NCBI RefSeq assembly: GCF_014898055.3
Contig: NW_023601104.1
Coordinates: 41,294,210-41,358,209, forward strand
From: Talpa occidentalis
Taxonomy: Eukaryota > Chordata > Mammalia > Eulipotyphla > Talpidae
Reading direction: 5' to 3'
Length of the DNA stretch: 64,000 nt
Shown here: positions 1 to 12,900 of the stretch, piece by piece
Numbering within the stretch: position 1 is the stretch's first letter
Layout: each line of letters starts with the position of its first letter
Position numbers and translations under genes: made by a program
Notes under the pieces: model-generated
What the model saw: the letters and a program-made list of their open reading frames with translations, nothing else
Told to the model about the DNA's origin: nothing
Database searches by the model: none

Positions 1-3000
1 AGGGTTTGCTCTTAAGAATCTCGCTTGGACCACACCCCAAGTCAAGGTAAGGAGATGCAAACACATGTATGGTTCAATAGGCCATTACCTCATTTGATGC
101 CACCTGGAGCTTGCTCTGCGTTTCCTCAAAGAGTGGACTGCTCTTTCTCTGATTCAAAGGCATTCAGTAATACCTCTTGGCTTGACATGCTTTCAGTAAT
201 CCCCTCATCACTGTATAATAACTGCTGATTTACTTGCCTCTTAACTCGACCCAGCAGAGCTCCTCAAAGTCAGGGACTGCATTCCTTGGTCCCTAGACCA
301 GGGCCTAACGTAAAGAAATGCTAAGTAAAGATTCCTGAATTAGGCTGTCACTGTGGGTACCAACTGGACACTTTGATAAGTGCTTGCTGAACTAAAAGTT
401 TTCTTTAAACAATTTTTGGGGATAGAATCCCCAGAGACTGTTATCCCACAGAAAACATTACCACCAAATGTCCTTATGTAAATGTTCCCTGCCCCTCAAT
501 AATCCTAAAATAATTTCACATCTGCTAGTATGCCTCTCCAGAAGTAGCTTCCTTAGAGGGAGAATTTTCTGTTGGAAATTTTTTCTTCTTCAAGTATTGC
601 ACCATGTTATCCTCAGCCTTCTTAAGACACAGTAGGTTTGTGCCTTCTATTTCCCCACAATCAATTCTGTGGGATCCAAGAATTCCCAAGACTTTAATTT
701 TCATTTTCATGAGAAAAAAGAGGAATTCTTTAAATTGTCCCCACAGGGGACTCAATCCACTTGTAGAACCAGTCCCAACCCCAGTGTCAAAGCCCCACAC
801 AGTTTTTCTCTGTAGTCCCTTTTAGACAAAAGGCATCTCCCTTACCACATATTTTTCTTGCACAAATGTTTCTGATAGCTTTGACAAAGATGTGAAGCTG
901 CATGAGGGCTGGGGGATATCTATCCATAATTAAATAGCACACAAGGCATTTATAGCACAGCAGAGGATAAATCTCCTTGGAGGCTAATAATACCGAATTG
1001 TAAATCATATCTAAATATGAATGAGGCTCAGAGAAACTAATGGAAAAGCAAATTCCTATAAACATATGTTTAAATTTTAGCTATAGAAAATTCATGAGAG
1101 GCCAAGGACCTGATGTGAAATTTAATATGAAACAGTTGGATATGACTACCCCCAGCTATAAGATTAAAGTACAGAACCACCTCAGGAGCATACTACTTTC
1201 AAGATAACCAAGGATAGTATGATTTTGAGTGGTATGACACCAACTTCTTAGTAAGCAAACTCTACTGATGACAATAAATTCTATTTTTTAAAATTATGCA
1301 GCACTTGGCATATTGGCATGCAAGTCCCTCGGCGAGTATCAATTACACTGTCATATTGGCTTAAAGGATCATTTCCTGCTTCCTTCTCGGGCAAAAGGAC
1401 AAATAAGCATAACACCAAAAGCCTGAAATTGCTATTGCCTATAAGGTTTGCATACATAGGAAGGTTGTATTTTTTAAAATTCAGGTTTGAATTAACTACT
1501 GCTAGATGATATAGTTATAGCAGGGTTCCCCCCTCTCCCATTTTTTAATGTAAAAAGAGTACCATTACTTTCTGTTGTATGGAGACATTTTTTGTTATAG
1601 CCACGGCACACAGAAGATTGGATTTTGGAACATGGTTCAACTGAAACGGGATTAAGGGCTCAAAAGTTCCTGCTCCAATGAAAAAGGTATCTCCCCTCAT
1701 AAAATCTAGAATTCCTCAGGGCATAATCAGAATCAGAATAGATTTAACCAAGCACAGCAAAAAAGTCAGGCATGTCTAATAAGTGGTGAGAGTTCTTTGA
1801 AGTCTAATTTTTTTTTAAACACTATACTGAATCAATAGGCCCTACCTCTGCATTTTAAAAATCATGTGACTTCTTGAGACAGATAGATTAAGCCACAAAT
1901 GGTCTTTTCCATTTAGCACTGCTGACCCCACTTTTAAAATTGACCTGGGCTCCAGAGGCCACCAGTTCGAAGTCTAGGACTACAGATGGGTCAAAAACCA
2001 GGTAAAGAGTTGTGAATCAGTTGTAGTAGGGCCTCCAGAAATGAGGCAAGCTTCTCAAAGATTCATTTACCAAATCCAATGCCAGAACAGCTTATGAATT
2101 TAGGCCTTTGGCCATGTCTTTGTTAGGTTGCTGAACAGACCCATCTGGAAGGCAGGCAGAGGAAAGTAAGTAAGAGGGATGTGTGTGAGCTACTCCTGAG
2201 CTCAGGTTACATTTCTAATCTATAGCCTGTCCCACTGCAGCTTGCCTAGGCAACAATGGACAGTCTTAGTATTTGCTAAGGTGCCAATGGCCTATCATAT
2301 TGCCAGAATCAATGTGACTAGGTTACTCAGTCATAAAATGAAGATCAAAGCCACCTTTACCTGGGAAGAAAAGTCTTGTATGTGACTCCAAGTTTCATCA
2401 GCCCTGGACTTGCATGCAAAAGTCCAGAAATAAAGGTGCTTCAAAATAGCATAAAATGCTGTTCTGTAGCTAGGATCTCACAGACCCACAGAATTTTAGG
2501 GCAAGCAAGCATTTCAGAAAATTACTTGCTTCTCAGTGCATAGGTGGCAATTCCTCCCAATTAGTAGCAGATTATCAATATCTACTTCAAAACAGCAAGT
2601 ATACAAAGGACATGCTGTACTCCCCCTTCCCCCAATGGGTTAGGAGAGGGAGGACAGATATTATCTTTGGTCAACAGATATGGAAGGGAAGGTGTCATCC
2701 CATTTCCGCAATGGTGTAGCTAAGGAACCCTGAACACCGTCCAGAATCCGCTGTTTTCACTTCATGGCCCTTGAGGTTTTGAAAAACCCTTTCTCAAAAG
2801 AGAAAACCAAAAATATTTCAAAGGGAGTAAATTTTTTTTGGCTTTCAAACCAAAAATGTAATGGCCACAAGATGGCAGTGGCGGCAAGAGAATTAGAATG
2901 GACAGAGTGAGGGTATATTCCAAAGCAAAAACTGTACAGTAAGGAGTACAAAACTATTATTAAAGCCACAAGGTAATGTCATCTGCTCACCCCCTCCAAA

Positions 3001-3928
3001 AATCAGAGGCAAAAGATAGTTCCCAAATTATATAAAGGGTAAAGTTCTACTGTGAGTGTGTTAAATGACATAAAAGCAATTATAGAACAACTTCAGGTCA
3101 ACTGTCTACGTAAGATATTCACCAAAACAGTAGAGATTTCCTGATGTCTGAAAGCTAAGCTATCCTAGTTCCACCATGCTTTTCTTTTTCATTTCCCATG
3201 AGATTATGAAATCAAGATTTTTGTTTCAGTGGCTTAATTTATAATACGTAGCTCAGAATAATGAATGACATACAATTGTAAATGTAATTTTAGGTAAGAG
3301 TATCTTTACATAGTATCTAAGACTAAATATAAGAAATAAAAACATTAATTGTATAAATGGTAAACTAGTCCAAGGACCTCAGGGGCACAAGAGTAAACTT
3401 CAGACTTGATATAGACTTCATATTTGCCTGTATTGTATTCTAAGAACTAAGACTGTGATTGATAATATGATAGTTAATAACCAGGGAAAATGCAAAATCT
3501 GAAAAATAGCATCCTCCTGTGTTATTCTTTGTAGACCCTCAATATCCTTAACTAAAATGTTCCCTGACTCACACACAGCTGGTAACTGTGAGTGAAAGAC
3601 TGAGTTACAATGCCTTTCTGGAGTCAATTCCATTACATAGTCTTGAGTTTGGACACAGAAACCTCTGCCACCTGCTCCTAAAAGGAACTGACTAATTTGG
3701 TAAGCTGATCCCAGATACGGGTTGCTTATACTCTCACCACCAATTTTCAGACTACCTTAAGAGTTCTGGTGGCAAGTACCAACATAGTAACTGAAGTATA
3801 GTCTCTGTCCAGAAAAAGGTCTATATTTATGCTTTAAAAGGACTGTTTAGTCAAAAACCCCTAGGGAGAAAAGAACTATCCCACCCTTCCAGTTCCTTGT
3901 TATACCCAAGTTGAGATATATCACTTAC
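1..3928 (-). other. ACIN1 intron 8 (partial), no exon seen
   Basis: AT-rich intronic sequence left of the last recognisable ACIN1 exon. I looked for the next exon (continuing ...ESERTLHTV) and for an alternative first exon of the short acinus isoforms and recognised neither. Short open frames here lack family features. There is a probable L2-like fragment near 260-340 (the 'cagggactgc...' type 3' end). Nothing else can be supported. Confidence 0.6.
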
Positions 3929-6900
3929 ACAGTGTGAAGAGTCCTTTCTGATTCTGGTAGGTGAGAGGTCTGAGTCTCTGAGGTTTGGGGCTGTGTGGCA
4001 GCTGGTGGTTCTGCCTCTTCAGCTTCACACTTCTTTGGACTCCCCTATCAGGACAAACATAGCAAAACAAACACAGCAAAGTATTTAAAACTATTCTGTT
4101 CCTTTCTTTAACCTGGAGCTGGTAAAAGGCAGAGCAGGATATATACAGTACCACCTCCATACAAAATCTACACATTTCATTTGAGAAAGTGGAATGGAAT
4201 ATTGTTTAAAGAATTGCTTTCTATGCCAGCAATCATTTTATTGGATTTTTATTATTATTATTTTTGTGTAGAAGAACTGGGGTGTAGGCCAGAGGTGTGT
4301 GTGGAGGGTAAGAGGATTCACCAGAGACAGAGTGGAGAGCAGAACAGACAGATCTACTGAAATACACTGCTGAGGGGAGCACTGGCAGAGACAGGAGAGG
4401 TCTGCTGGGCCATATGTGTGTTAACTTCCTGGTTGGGGATCAAACTCAGGCCACAGCGGTGAAAGCACTGAGACTTAATCCCTAGGCCACCAGGGAGGCC
4501 CCCTTCCTGGATTTTTGAAACAACAGAAAAAAGCCTTCATTTTGGGTAGAAAAAGAGATAGTCTGAGGAAGAACTGAGGAAATGAGTTCAGTAGAATCTA
4601 ACAAGTATCCCCATACTTATACATTGCAACTGAACTTTTTCCAGACTGATTTTTCAGTTTTATAATTAGTACAAAAGGGAAACTCGTGGCTAATTCTCCA
4701 TCTCCTTCTAGGGTAGGGGCATGATAGCCTACCCGCTCAAGTTGTAACCTCTGGGTCACATGCTTTTCAGCTGGCTCAGGCTGGCTCATACGTCTCACTC
4801 GGACAGAGGATGACATGGAAGTCCTCTCCTTTGGCTCAAGGACCTGCAGTTGTGGCACTGGTGGAGCTGTAACCTCCTGACCAGAAGAGGGATCTTTGGT
4901 TTCAGTGTAGCTGGTGCTGCTGTCCCTGGAGACTCCAGGGCTCAGAGACTGAAGAAATGAAACACAGTAAGGCAAGTTACTTTACATGGTACTTATTCTA
5001 CGGATCACTGAGTTTTCCAACTTCCACTGACCAAATTTAATACTTTGGGTTTTTGTGTATTTCTGTTTGAGTCAGTGATTTTGCTGATTTTCTAGATCAG
5101 TCAACATTATTACTAAGTCCCAACTAGGAGTTGGATATTAGGATGCACATGTAAAAAGGCATATCCATACCGTCAAGAAATTTATGATCCAGTGAAGGAG
5201 ATGGGTAAGTGGATTCAACATTCTTTGGAGTCAAAGGACCTCAAAATCAAAAAGCACCCTATTTTGGGATCAATTAATTAAAAATTATAGACTGAAAAGA
5301 GGGGGAGGTAATCAGTGAACTGGGGACTAAAGGAAGCTTTTCCTATTTCTGCCAAAAAATCATGATATGGGGTTCAAAAACACTGGCATACATAGAAAAC
5401 ATCTATGCAACCAGGATTTTCCCACTTACTTTTCTGCTGTTGCTTGATGCTGAACGAGAACGAGAACGGGAACGTGACCTGGACTCTGATGTTGATCTGG
5501 AGCCCATCTTGGATCTACCACGAGGGTTGGTATGAGCATGTGGTCGGGATACATCTCCCTGCTTGGATCTTGGAGGTGAGCGAGACTGAGAGCCTGAGCT
5601 ATCAGGAGAGCGAGATCTTGATCTAGAACTAGAGGATGAAGATGATGAGGACCGGCTAGAGGATGAGTCGGCTGACTGTTTCAATCGGTGGCTTGGGAGA
5701 TGAGTATGAGAAGCCCCTCTGCCTTCCTTCTGTTCCAAAGATGGCAGTTTCAGAGATTCCTCACTGATCCCTTTGGCCGGTGCTAATTCCTCAATTTTTA
5801 GAGGGAGTGGTTGAGCAGATTTTTCTGATTCAGTTTCAAGACCCTTCTGGGTTGTTTCAGCTAGTGTGCTTTTCTGAATTAGAGGCAGGGGACTCTCCTC
5901 TGGCACTTTCTCTGCTGGAGATTCTGCTTTGGCATCTGCAGGAGTTGACAAAGGAGACAGGCCACCCACCAAGTGGACAGTATGCTGAGATATTAATAGC
6001 TCCCTGGCCTCGGCCTCTGTATTAGGAGGAGATAATTGAATGAGGACAGGGGGTGCTGGGCCTTCCATGGGCTCTATTTCTTCTTCACTTTGGAGTTGTG
6101 TATTACGTGGTGGAGAGGATGCCTCCTTGGTAAGTAAAGGTGGTGGAGTCTCCTCCTCGCTGGCAGTTTGCTCTGGTTGTAGCACAAGTGGGGCCTTCTC
6201 TAAATCTTCAGTTAGTCTAGGAGGGGAAGGAGACTTTGATTTTTCCTCCAAGCCTTTTGAAGATTTTATTTCTCTTTCTTCCTCCTCAAGGGGAGAAGCT
6301 GTTTTCATCTCTTTCTCCTGCTGCTGTCTAGCCAGATGACTTCTTCTTGCTTCTTCTTGGGACCGTGTAACTCTCCCTCCTCTCTCTAAGCCCTCCTGTT
6401 CCTGGGATCTTATGGTTTTGGGTTTCTCATCTATCACTTCCTCTGGTTTTGCTCTGGGCAGCTCGTCCCCCTCATCTTCCTCAAACTGTTTCAGGACTGG
6501 TGCATCCCTAGATTTCTGTCCCTCATCTTCTACCTCCTCGTCTTCCTCATCTTCTTCTTCCTCCTCCTCTTCCTCCTCCTCCGCTTTCACATTTCGATCT
6601 GCTCTGACTCTCAGATTTCTGGAAGGTGTTTCTTGATCTTCCTCCTCCTCAGCAGCCTGGCTACACTCAGAGAGTTTAGCTGCTCTTGCCTGAAGGAAAA
6701 GACACAAAAAGCCTCTAAACATATTTACTCACTATCAACAGAGGAGAAAAATACCTCACAAGTCATATGAAGGAAGGAAACCTCAACGATATACCTTCCA
6801 GAAATACAGAACCAGATATGACAGAAGACAAGCATTATTAGTATGGGTTCTTATGGTAATCAAAATAGAATGACCAAAAGGGATGTAATAATGAAATTGA

Positions 6901-9900
6901 CTAATTGATATTTTTAGCTTTAAGCTTTTTTTTTTAAAGATTTATTTATTTATTTATACAAGCAATGGGCACAGTCAGAAGCGCAGGAGAGTGAGAGAAT
7001 TCGCCAGAGCAGGCAGAGGGACCAAGGTACACTGCTGAGGGGAGCAGCGGGCAGCAGGAGAGGTCTGCGCACCATGTGGGACCCTCACCAGGTAGCCGGG
7101 GAGCAGCTAGGGATCAGCCGGGGATCGAACTGGTGCTGCAGAGGCTGCGGGCAGCTTTGCAACCCAGTGCTCAACCGCTGCGCCACCGGGGTGGCCCCTT
7201 TAGCTTTAAGCTTTATTAATAAATATAAAAAGAACATCCAAAGGTACGGGAAAGAATGACCTATCACCATTTTATATGATTTTCATCATTTTGGTATACT
7301 TAATCCCCCCTCCCCTTTTTCTTGCATAATCATAATTATACTACACACACTTTTGTATTCTCAACACAGTATCACAAAGCTTTGAGGTTTTAATTGAGTA
7401 ATTATTTTGTATCTTTGCTAATAATGTGCTTTGGAAACAGTCCAGCCTACAAACTCCTACAATCAAGTTTCAGTGTTCACATATTCACTTAGAAATCTGA
7501 AGGCCAGAGCAAGTCTAAATTATAAAACAAGAAAAAGAGAAAGAAAATGACAAATCTAGAGAGATGCCAACTATGGAAAGGTTGAGGAGGAAGACAAGAC
7601 ATCCAAATCATGAGATGCTTCAGGAGATGTCTGGGTTACCTGTCTGACCCTAGATGATCGTCGCTCTCCTTTCCTTGGCTTCTCGTCATCAGATTCACCC
7701 TTCTCTTCAGACACAGAGGAACTTTTTCCTATCAAATGAAAGAAAATCAAGTCAGACACATGAATATGAACATTCATTCAAGGCTGCTTCCTAAAATTCA
7801 ATCCATCACAGAACACGAGCTGGTCAACACCTATCCAATTCGATTTCCTTGGCTTCTATGTGGAAGAACAGACCACATTAACACCCTAAGGGTCAGTGTC
7901 TTAGGGGTAATACTTGTACACATTCCCAAATCAATTCTCATTTACAAATAACGCAAATAAATGTAAAATAACCAGCACTTCAAATTGTCAAGCAGAGATG
8001 TACAAAGCACACTTATTTTTATAAAATGTTTTATCACTCTTAATTAAAGCTCAAGACTTCACTATGTTTGATGTATAAGTTTTCTTTGGATTATATATGC
8101 TATACTAGTTTGGACAAAGTATTATGGTTAATATACATACCAGTTTGTAAAATAACAACCTTACGAATTAAGTACTTAAACAATGGTTTTCAAGTCCTTA
8201 AATTTCCTAGAAATTATTTCAAGCCAACAAGACAGGGATTAAAAACTAGGCCCTGGGCCTCCCTGGTGGTGCAGGGGTTAAAGACAGCACTATCAAGCTA
8301 TCGCCAGCTACAGGCAGCCAGGGAGCAACCCACATGGCACAGCAGACCTCTCCTGCCTCGCCTGCTGCTCCCCTCAGCAGTGTATTTCAGTACATCTGCC
8401 TGTTTTGTTCCCCACTCTCTCTGGTGAGTCCTCTCACCACCTGCACCTCTGGCTTACACCCCAGTTCTTATATGCAGATAAATATAAAAACAGATAAATA
8501 GATAAACAGATAAATCTTTAAAAAAAAAAAACCTGGGCCCTGTTGATTGAATATTACAAAGCATGTAATATTGATGAGAAGGCACATATTGATGAGGGTA
8601 AGTATGGAAAACAGCCTAAAGATAATTCTATTCCACATACTCACTTAAATAGAATGGCCTCAATTTTAATACACTACAAAAATTTTAAATGATTCACAAA
8701 ACTATGTTCTATACATTAATAGTAAGTTGTTGCAAATAAAGCAGATGGCGTAAGCTCTAAGTCAAGGTCGCGTCTATGGCCATACCACTATGAGCGCACC
8801 CGATATCCTCTAAGTCAAGGTCGCCTTTCTTATTTCTATATCCCAACAATCTAATGAACTAATCTTTGTTTCTATAATTAAAAAAAAAAACAAAAACAGA
8901 AAATGAACTATAATACTGCAAATGGTTTGTAGAATTTCACTCCATAATCAGGAATTCAATAGGATCTCTGAATATATACCATTTCCCATCTGGGTTAGTG
9001 AATAAAGACTTGCATTATGGATATGAGCACAGGGTCTATGGTCAGGATATACAGTGACAGGCTAGACTCTTTAGCAAGCAACTGAAGACTAATCTATAAG
9101 AGAAAAATAATGTGGTAGCTATAACAATAATAATTTTATAGTTACATGAATGGAAAAGGTTTAATTACAACATGAGTAAAACCAAAAGAAAATGTATTAT
9201 TTTCCATGAATTTTAGGTAAATCTCCTTTACAAGCATAAGAGAAAGAAACTGTGCTACTGTAGTTTAAAAACAACAAAAAAAGGTGGAGGGATGCATAGG
9301 AAGAACACAGAGGACCTTCAGAACAGTGAAACTATTCTATCTGGTACTATTAGTGATGGATATATGTCATTACATATTTGTCCAAATTCTTAGAATGTAC
9401 ATCAAAAATGAATCTTTAGGGGCCTCACTAGGGGCAGTGGGGATAAAGCCTCAGTGCTCTCAAGCTATTGCCAGCCATTGCGGCATCAGTTTGATCCCCA
9501 GCCAGGGAGCTAACCCACATGGCACAGCCGACCTCTCCTGTCTCGCCCTCAGCAGTGTATTTCAGTGATCCTCCTGTTTTGCTCCCCACTCTGTCTCTGG
9601 TGAATCCTTTCACTCTCTGCACCTCTGGCTTACACCCCACTTCTTATATGCAAAAGTGAAAACAAATCTTTAAAAAAAAAAAAAGTGAATCCTTAGCTAA
9701 TTATGAACTTTAGGTGATTATGATATGTCAGTGTAGGCTGGTCAGTTGTAAGAAATGTACCATTCTTATGGGGGATGTTGATAATGGGAGAGGCTAAACA
9801 TACATGGTAGCGTAGGGCATGTGGGAAATCTTATTTCCCGCTCAGTTTTGCTATGAACCTAAACATACTCTAAAAATACTCTTAAAAATCATTATTAGGA

Positions 9901-12900
9901 TGCTCAAGAATTATTTATTTTTTTTTATTTTTTTATTTTTTTTTTTTATAGAGGCATTTTTTTTTACTTATTTTTATTTATTTGTTTGTTTGTTTGGTTT
10001 ATACATGCACTGGGTACAGTCAGAAGCGTGGGAGGGTGAGAGAATTCACCAGAGCCAGAGCGGGGAGCAGAGCAGGCAGAAGGACCGAAGTACACTGCTG
10101 AGGGGAGCAGCGGGCGGCAGGAGAGGTCTGCGCGCCATGTGGGACCCTCCTCCGGTGGCCGGGGAGCAGCCGGGGATCGAACCGGCGTCGCAGAGGCCGC
10201 GGGCAGCTTCGCAACCCAGCGCTCAACTGCTGCGCCACCGGGGAGGCCCAGGATGCTCAAGAATTAAAAAAAAAAAAAAAAAAAAGTTAACCAGGTTTTA
10301 AAGAGGAAATTGAAAGTTGCAGATTTTTAAGCTGATACACAGACCCGAAAAAAGAAGGAAAAATTATACACCTAAATATCAATCGTGGTTATTTTAGTAT
10401 CTGGGGTTATTGATGACTACCCATCTAAGTATTTGCTACCATCACTCAAGTTCTATACAACAAACATTCTTTTTATTTTCTTTTCAATTAAAAAAAAAGA
10501 ATTATAAGCATATATCTAAAGTCCTACAAAAGATGCTTTGTGGTAAATCATTAAGCACATATATGCTCTGAATAAAATGATTCTAAGGAAAAAAGGTAAC
10601 ATACAAAGTTTGTCAGAGATTAAAGTGTCAAATGGGTCAATTAAAAGTGTTAAAGTTTTAAAATTAGATACTATAAATAGCTTCTTTCTCTACCTATTGT
10701 AAATATTCCATCCTACTGGATCATGTTGTTTTGATTCAGTAAAACAGCAGTGATAGACATCTAGCTCACTACTCTGGAAGCACTTGAACAAGTCATCAAA
10801 GAGATGTGAGGAAAATGAGCAGGACTGCTTACAGAGTTTTGGCTATTTTGGGAAAAAATAAATAAATAAACACGACAACTGGAAGAGTCCTTGGAATAAA
10901 ATAAGAAGTTAGTAAGTCATATAGATACAAGATACAAGGAGGAGATGAAGAATCTCTTACTAGCTCCTTCTAAGGAGCTGATGTGATGCAAACAAGCTTC
11001 TGGGAAAGGTAACAGCTTCTATAGTGAGCAAATTGGTCATATGCATATCTTAAGCCATATGTTAATAAGACATGTAGAAATTAAGCCCCTTTAACAAAAG
11101 GTGGAACTAAAAATGGCAACAGATAAATGTATTTCAAGAATTGAAAAGGAAGTAACAAAATAAAAAGCAAGTCAGGGTAAATATAAGAGTTCCAAGATTC
11201 CAAAGCTAGAAGCCTTTAGGAGAAAACGTGGCTGCTAGATAGTACAAAATTTATTAAAGTAAAGGGTAAGTTTAAGGATGAAATAGGAAAGTAGTTTCTT
11301 TGCCCTAGAAAACTAATCCCCAATTTGTAGAATCAAAGTAAGGTAACTAGAAATTACAACAAAGCCTATAGCCAAAGGGTGTCCTTGGGTATGAAAAAGC
11401 AGCAGGAATTAAGAGAATAAAGCAGTAAGATTTATACGAAAAATAGGAATGAGGACTAATGCTCTATAAGCCAAAGGCTGGCTCAGATCCTCTGGGGTTA
11501 TTCCTTTGTTAGAGAATCAGTATTGTGGATAATTATTTTTTTTTTTTTTTTTAGAGGCATGTTTTTTTTTTTTTTATTTATCTGTTTGTTTGTTTGTTTT
11601 GTTTATACATGCACTGGGTACAGTCAGAGGCGCGGGAGGGTGAGAGAATTCACCAGAGCCAGAGCGGGGATCAGAGCAGGCAGAAGGACCGAAGTACACT
11701 GCTGAGGGGAGCAGCGGGTGGCAGGAGAGGTCTGCGCACCATGTGGGACCCTCCTCTGTTGGCCGGGGAGCAGCCGGGGATCGAACCGGCGTCACAGAAG
11801 CTGCGCGCAGCTTCGCAGCCCAGCGCTCAACCGCTGCGCCACCGGGGAGGCCCTGGATAATTATTTTTAAATGTTTTTGTATTTTTCCTTTTAATTTTCC
11901 TAAATTGGGCATTAAAATGTAATTAACTAAAGCATGTAAGGATTTCTGTATACCCAGATACAGAAGAGAATAGGACAATTTCTGACTATGGAAAGTAGAC
12001 ACTGACACCTAACACCTTAGAAAAATTTGAAGAAAGTGGTGGAAAGATAAGAAGATAACAGTGAGAGCCAGAGAGGATTTTATAAATCAGTTCTTCCTTT
12101 TTGGGATTTTTGTCTACAGACCATAAATGGGAAGTTGCAGGAATATAAGCTAAGGATCCTGGTAAAATACTGAAAAACTATTCAGTCATTCAAAAATTGA
12201 GCTGATTGGGGCCTCCCCCGGTGGTGCAAGGGGTTAAGTAAGACACAACCTATGAAGCTAACTGCAGCCACCGCAAGCATGAGTTTGATCCCCAGCCAGG
12301 GAGCAACCCACATGGCGCAGCAGACCTCTCCTGACTCGCCCACTGCTCCCCTCAGCAGTGTATTTCAGTCGATCTGCCTGTTCTGTTCCCCACTCTGTCT
12401 CCAGTGAATCCTCTCACCGCCCCCCCAACCTGGCCCGCTGCTCCCCTCAGCAGTGTATTTCAGTCAATCCACCTGTTCTGTTCCCTACTCTGTCTCTGAT
12501 GGATCCTCTCACCACCCCCACCCCCCACACCTCTGGCCTGTACCCCAGTTCTTGCATGCATAAAAATAAATCTTTTTAAAAAAAAATTGAGCTGATGAAG
12601 AGAACCACCAGGGGACTTTTTAAAAATATAGCGTTCTAAGACTCACATTCTGAGAAGATTCTTGGGTACCCCTTATTCTTAAAAATAGTAGCATTAAAAA
12701 CAAATCCTCATGATTAAGAAGATATGTTAATACGATCCTTTTATTAAAAATCTTGTTAAATAGAGAACCCCAAAACATCCAAAGCCAACAAATAAGCTGC
12801 CTACGGTGAACTGACAACGTACAACCTGAAAGAATCTTAACTTCTGGGTAAACCCTAGCCATCACCCGATTCTACTAAGCACTGCTAGAACTCTACACCA

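Noticed and set aside
3418..3633. Minus-strand frame (71 codons) considered as the next ACIN1 exon
   Set aside because: No resemblance to acinus, and no acceptor/donor pair in the required phase.
5405..6636. Several long plus-strand frames opposite the large ACIN1 exon
   Set aside because: They are antisense shadows of Glu- and Ser/Arg-repeat coding sequence.
9819..10301. Open frames of 60-160 codons overlapping SINE copies throughout the window
   Set aside because: They repeat the same SINE-derived peptides (e.g. [14 protein letters not shown]) at every copy and are not genes.
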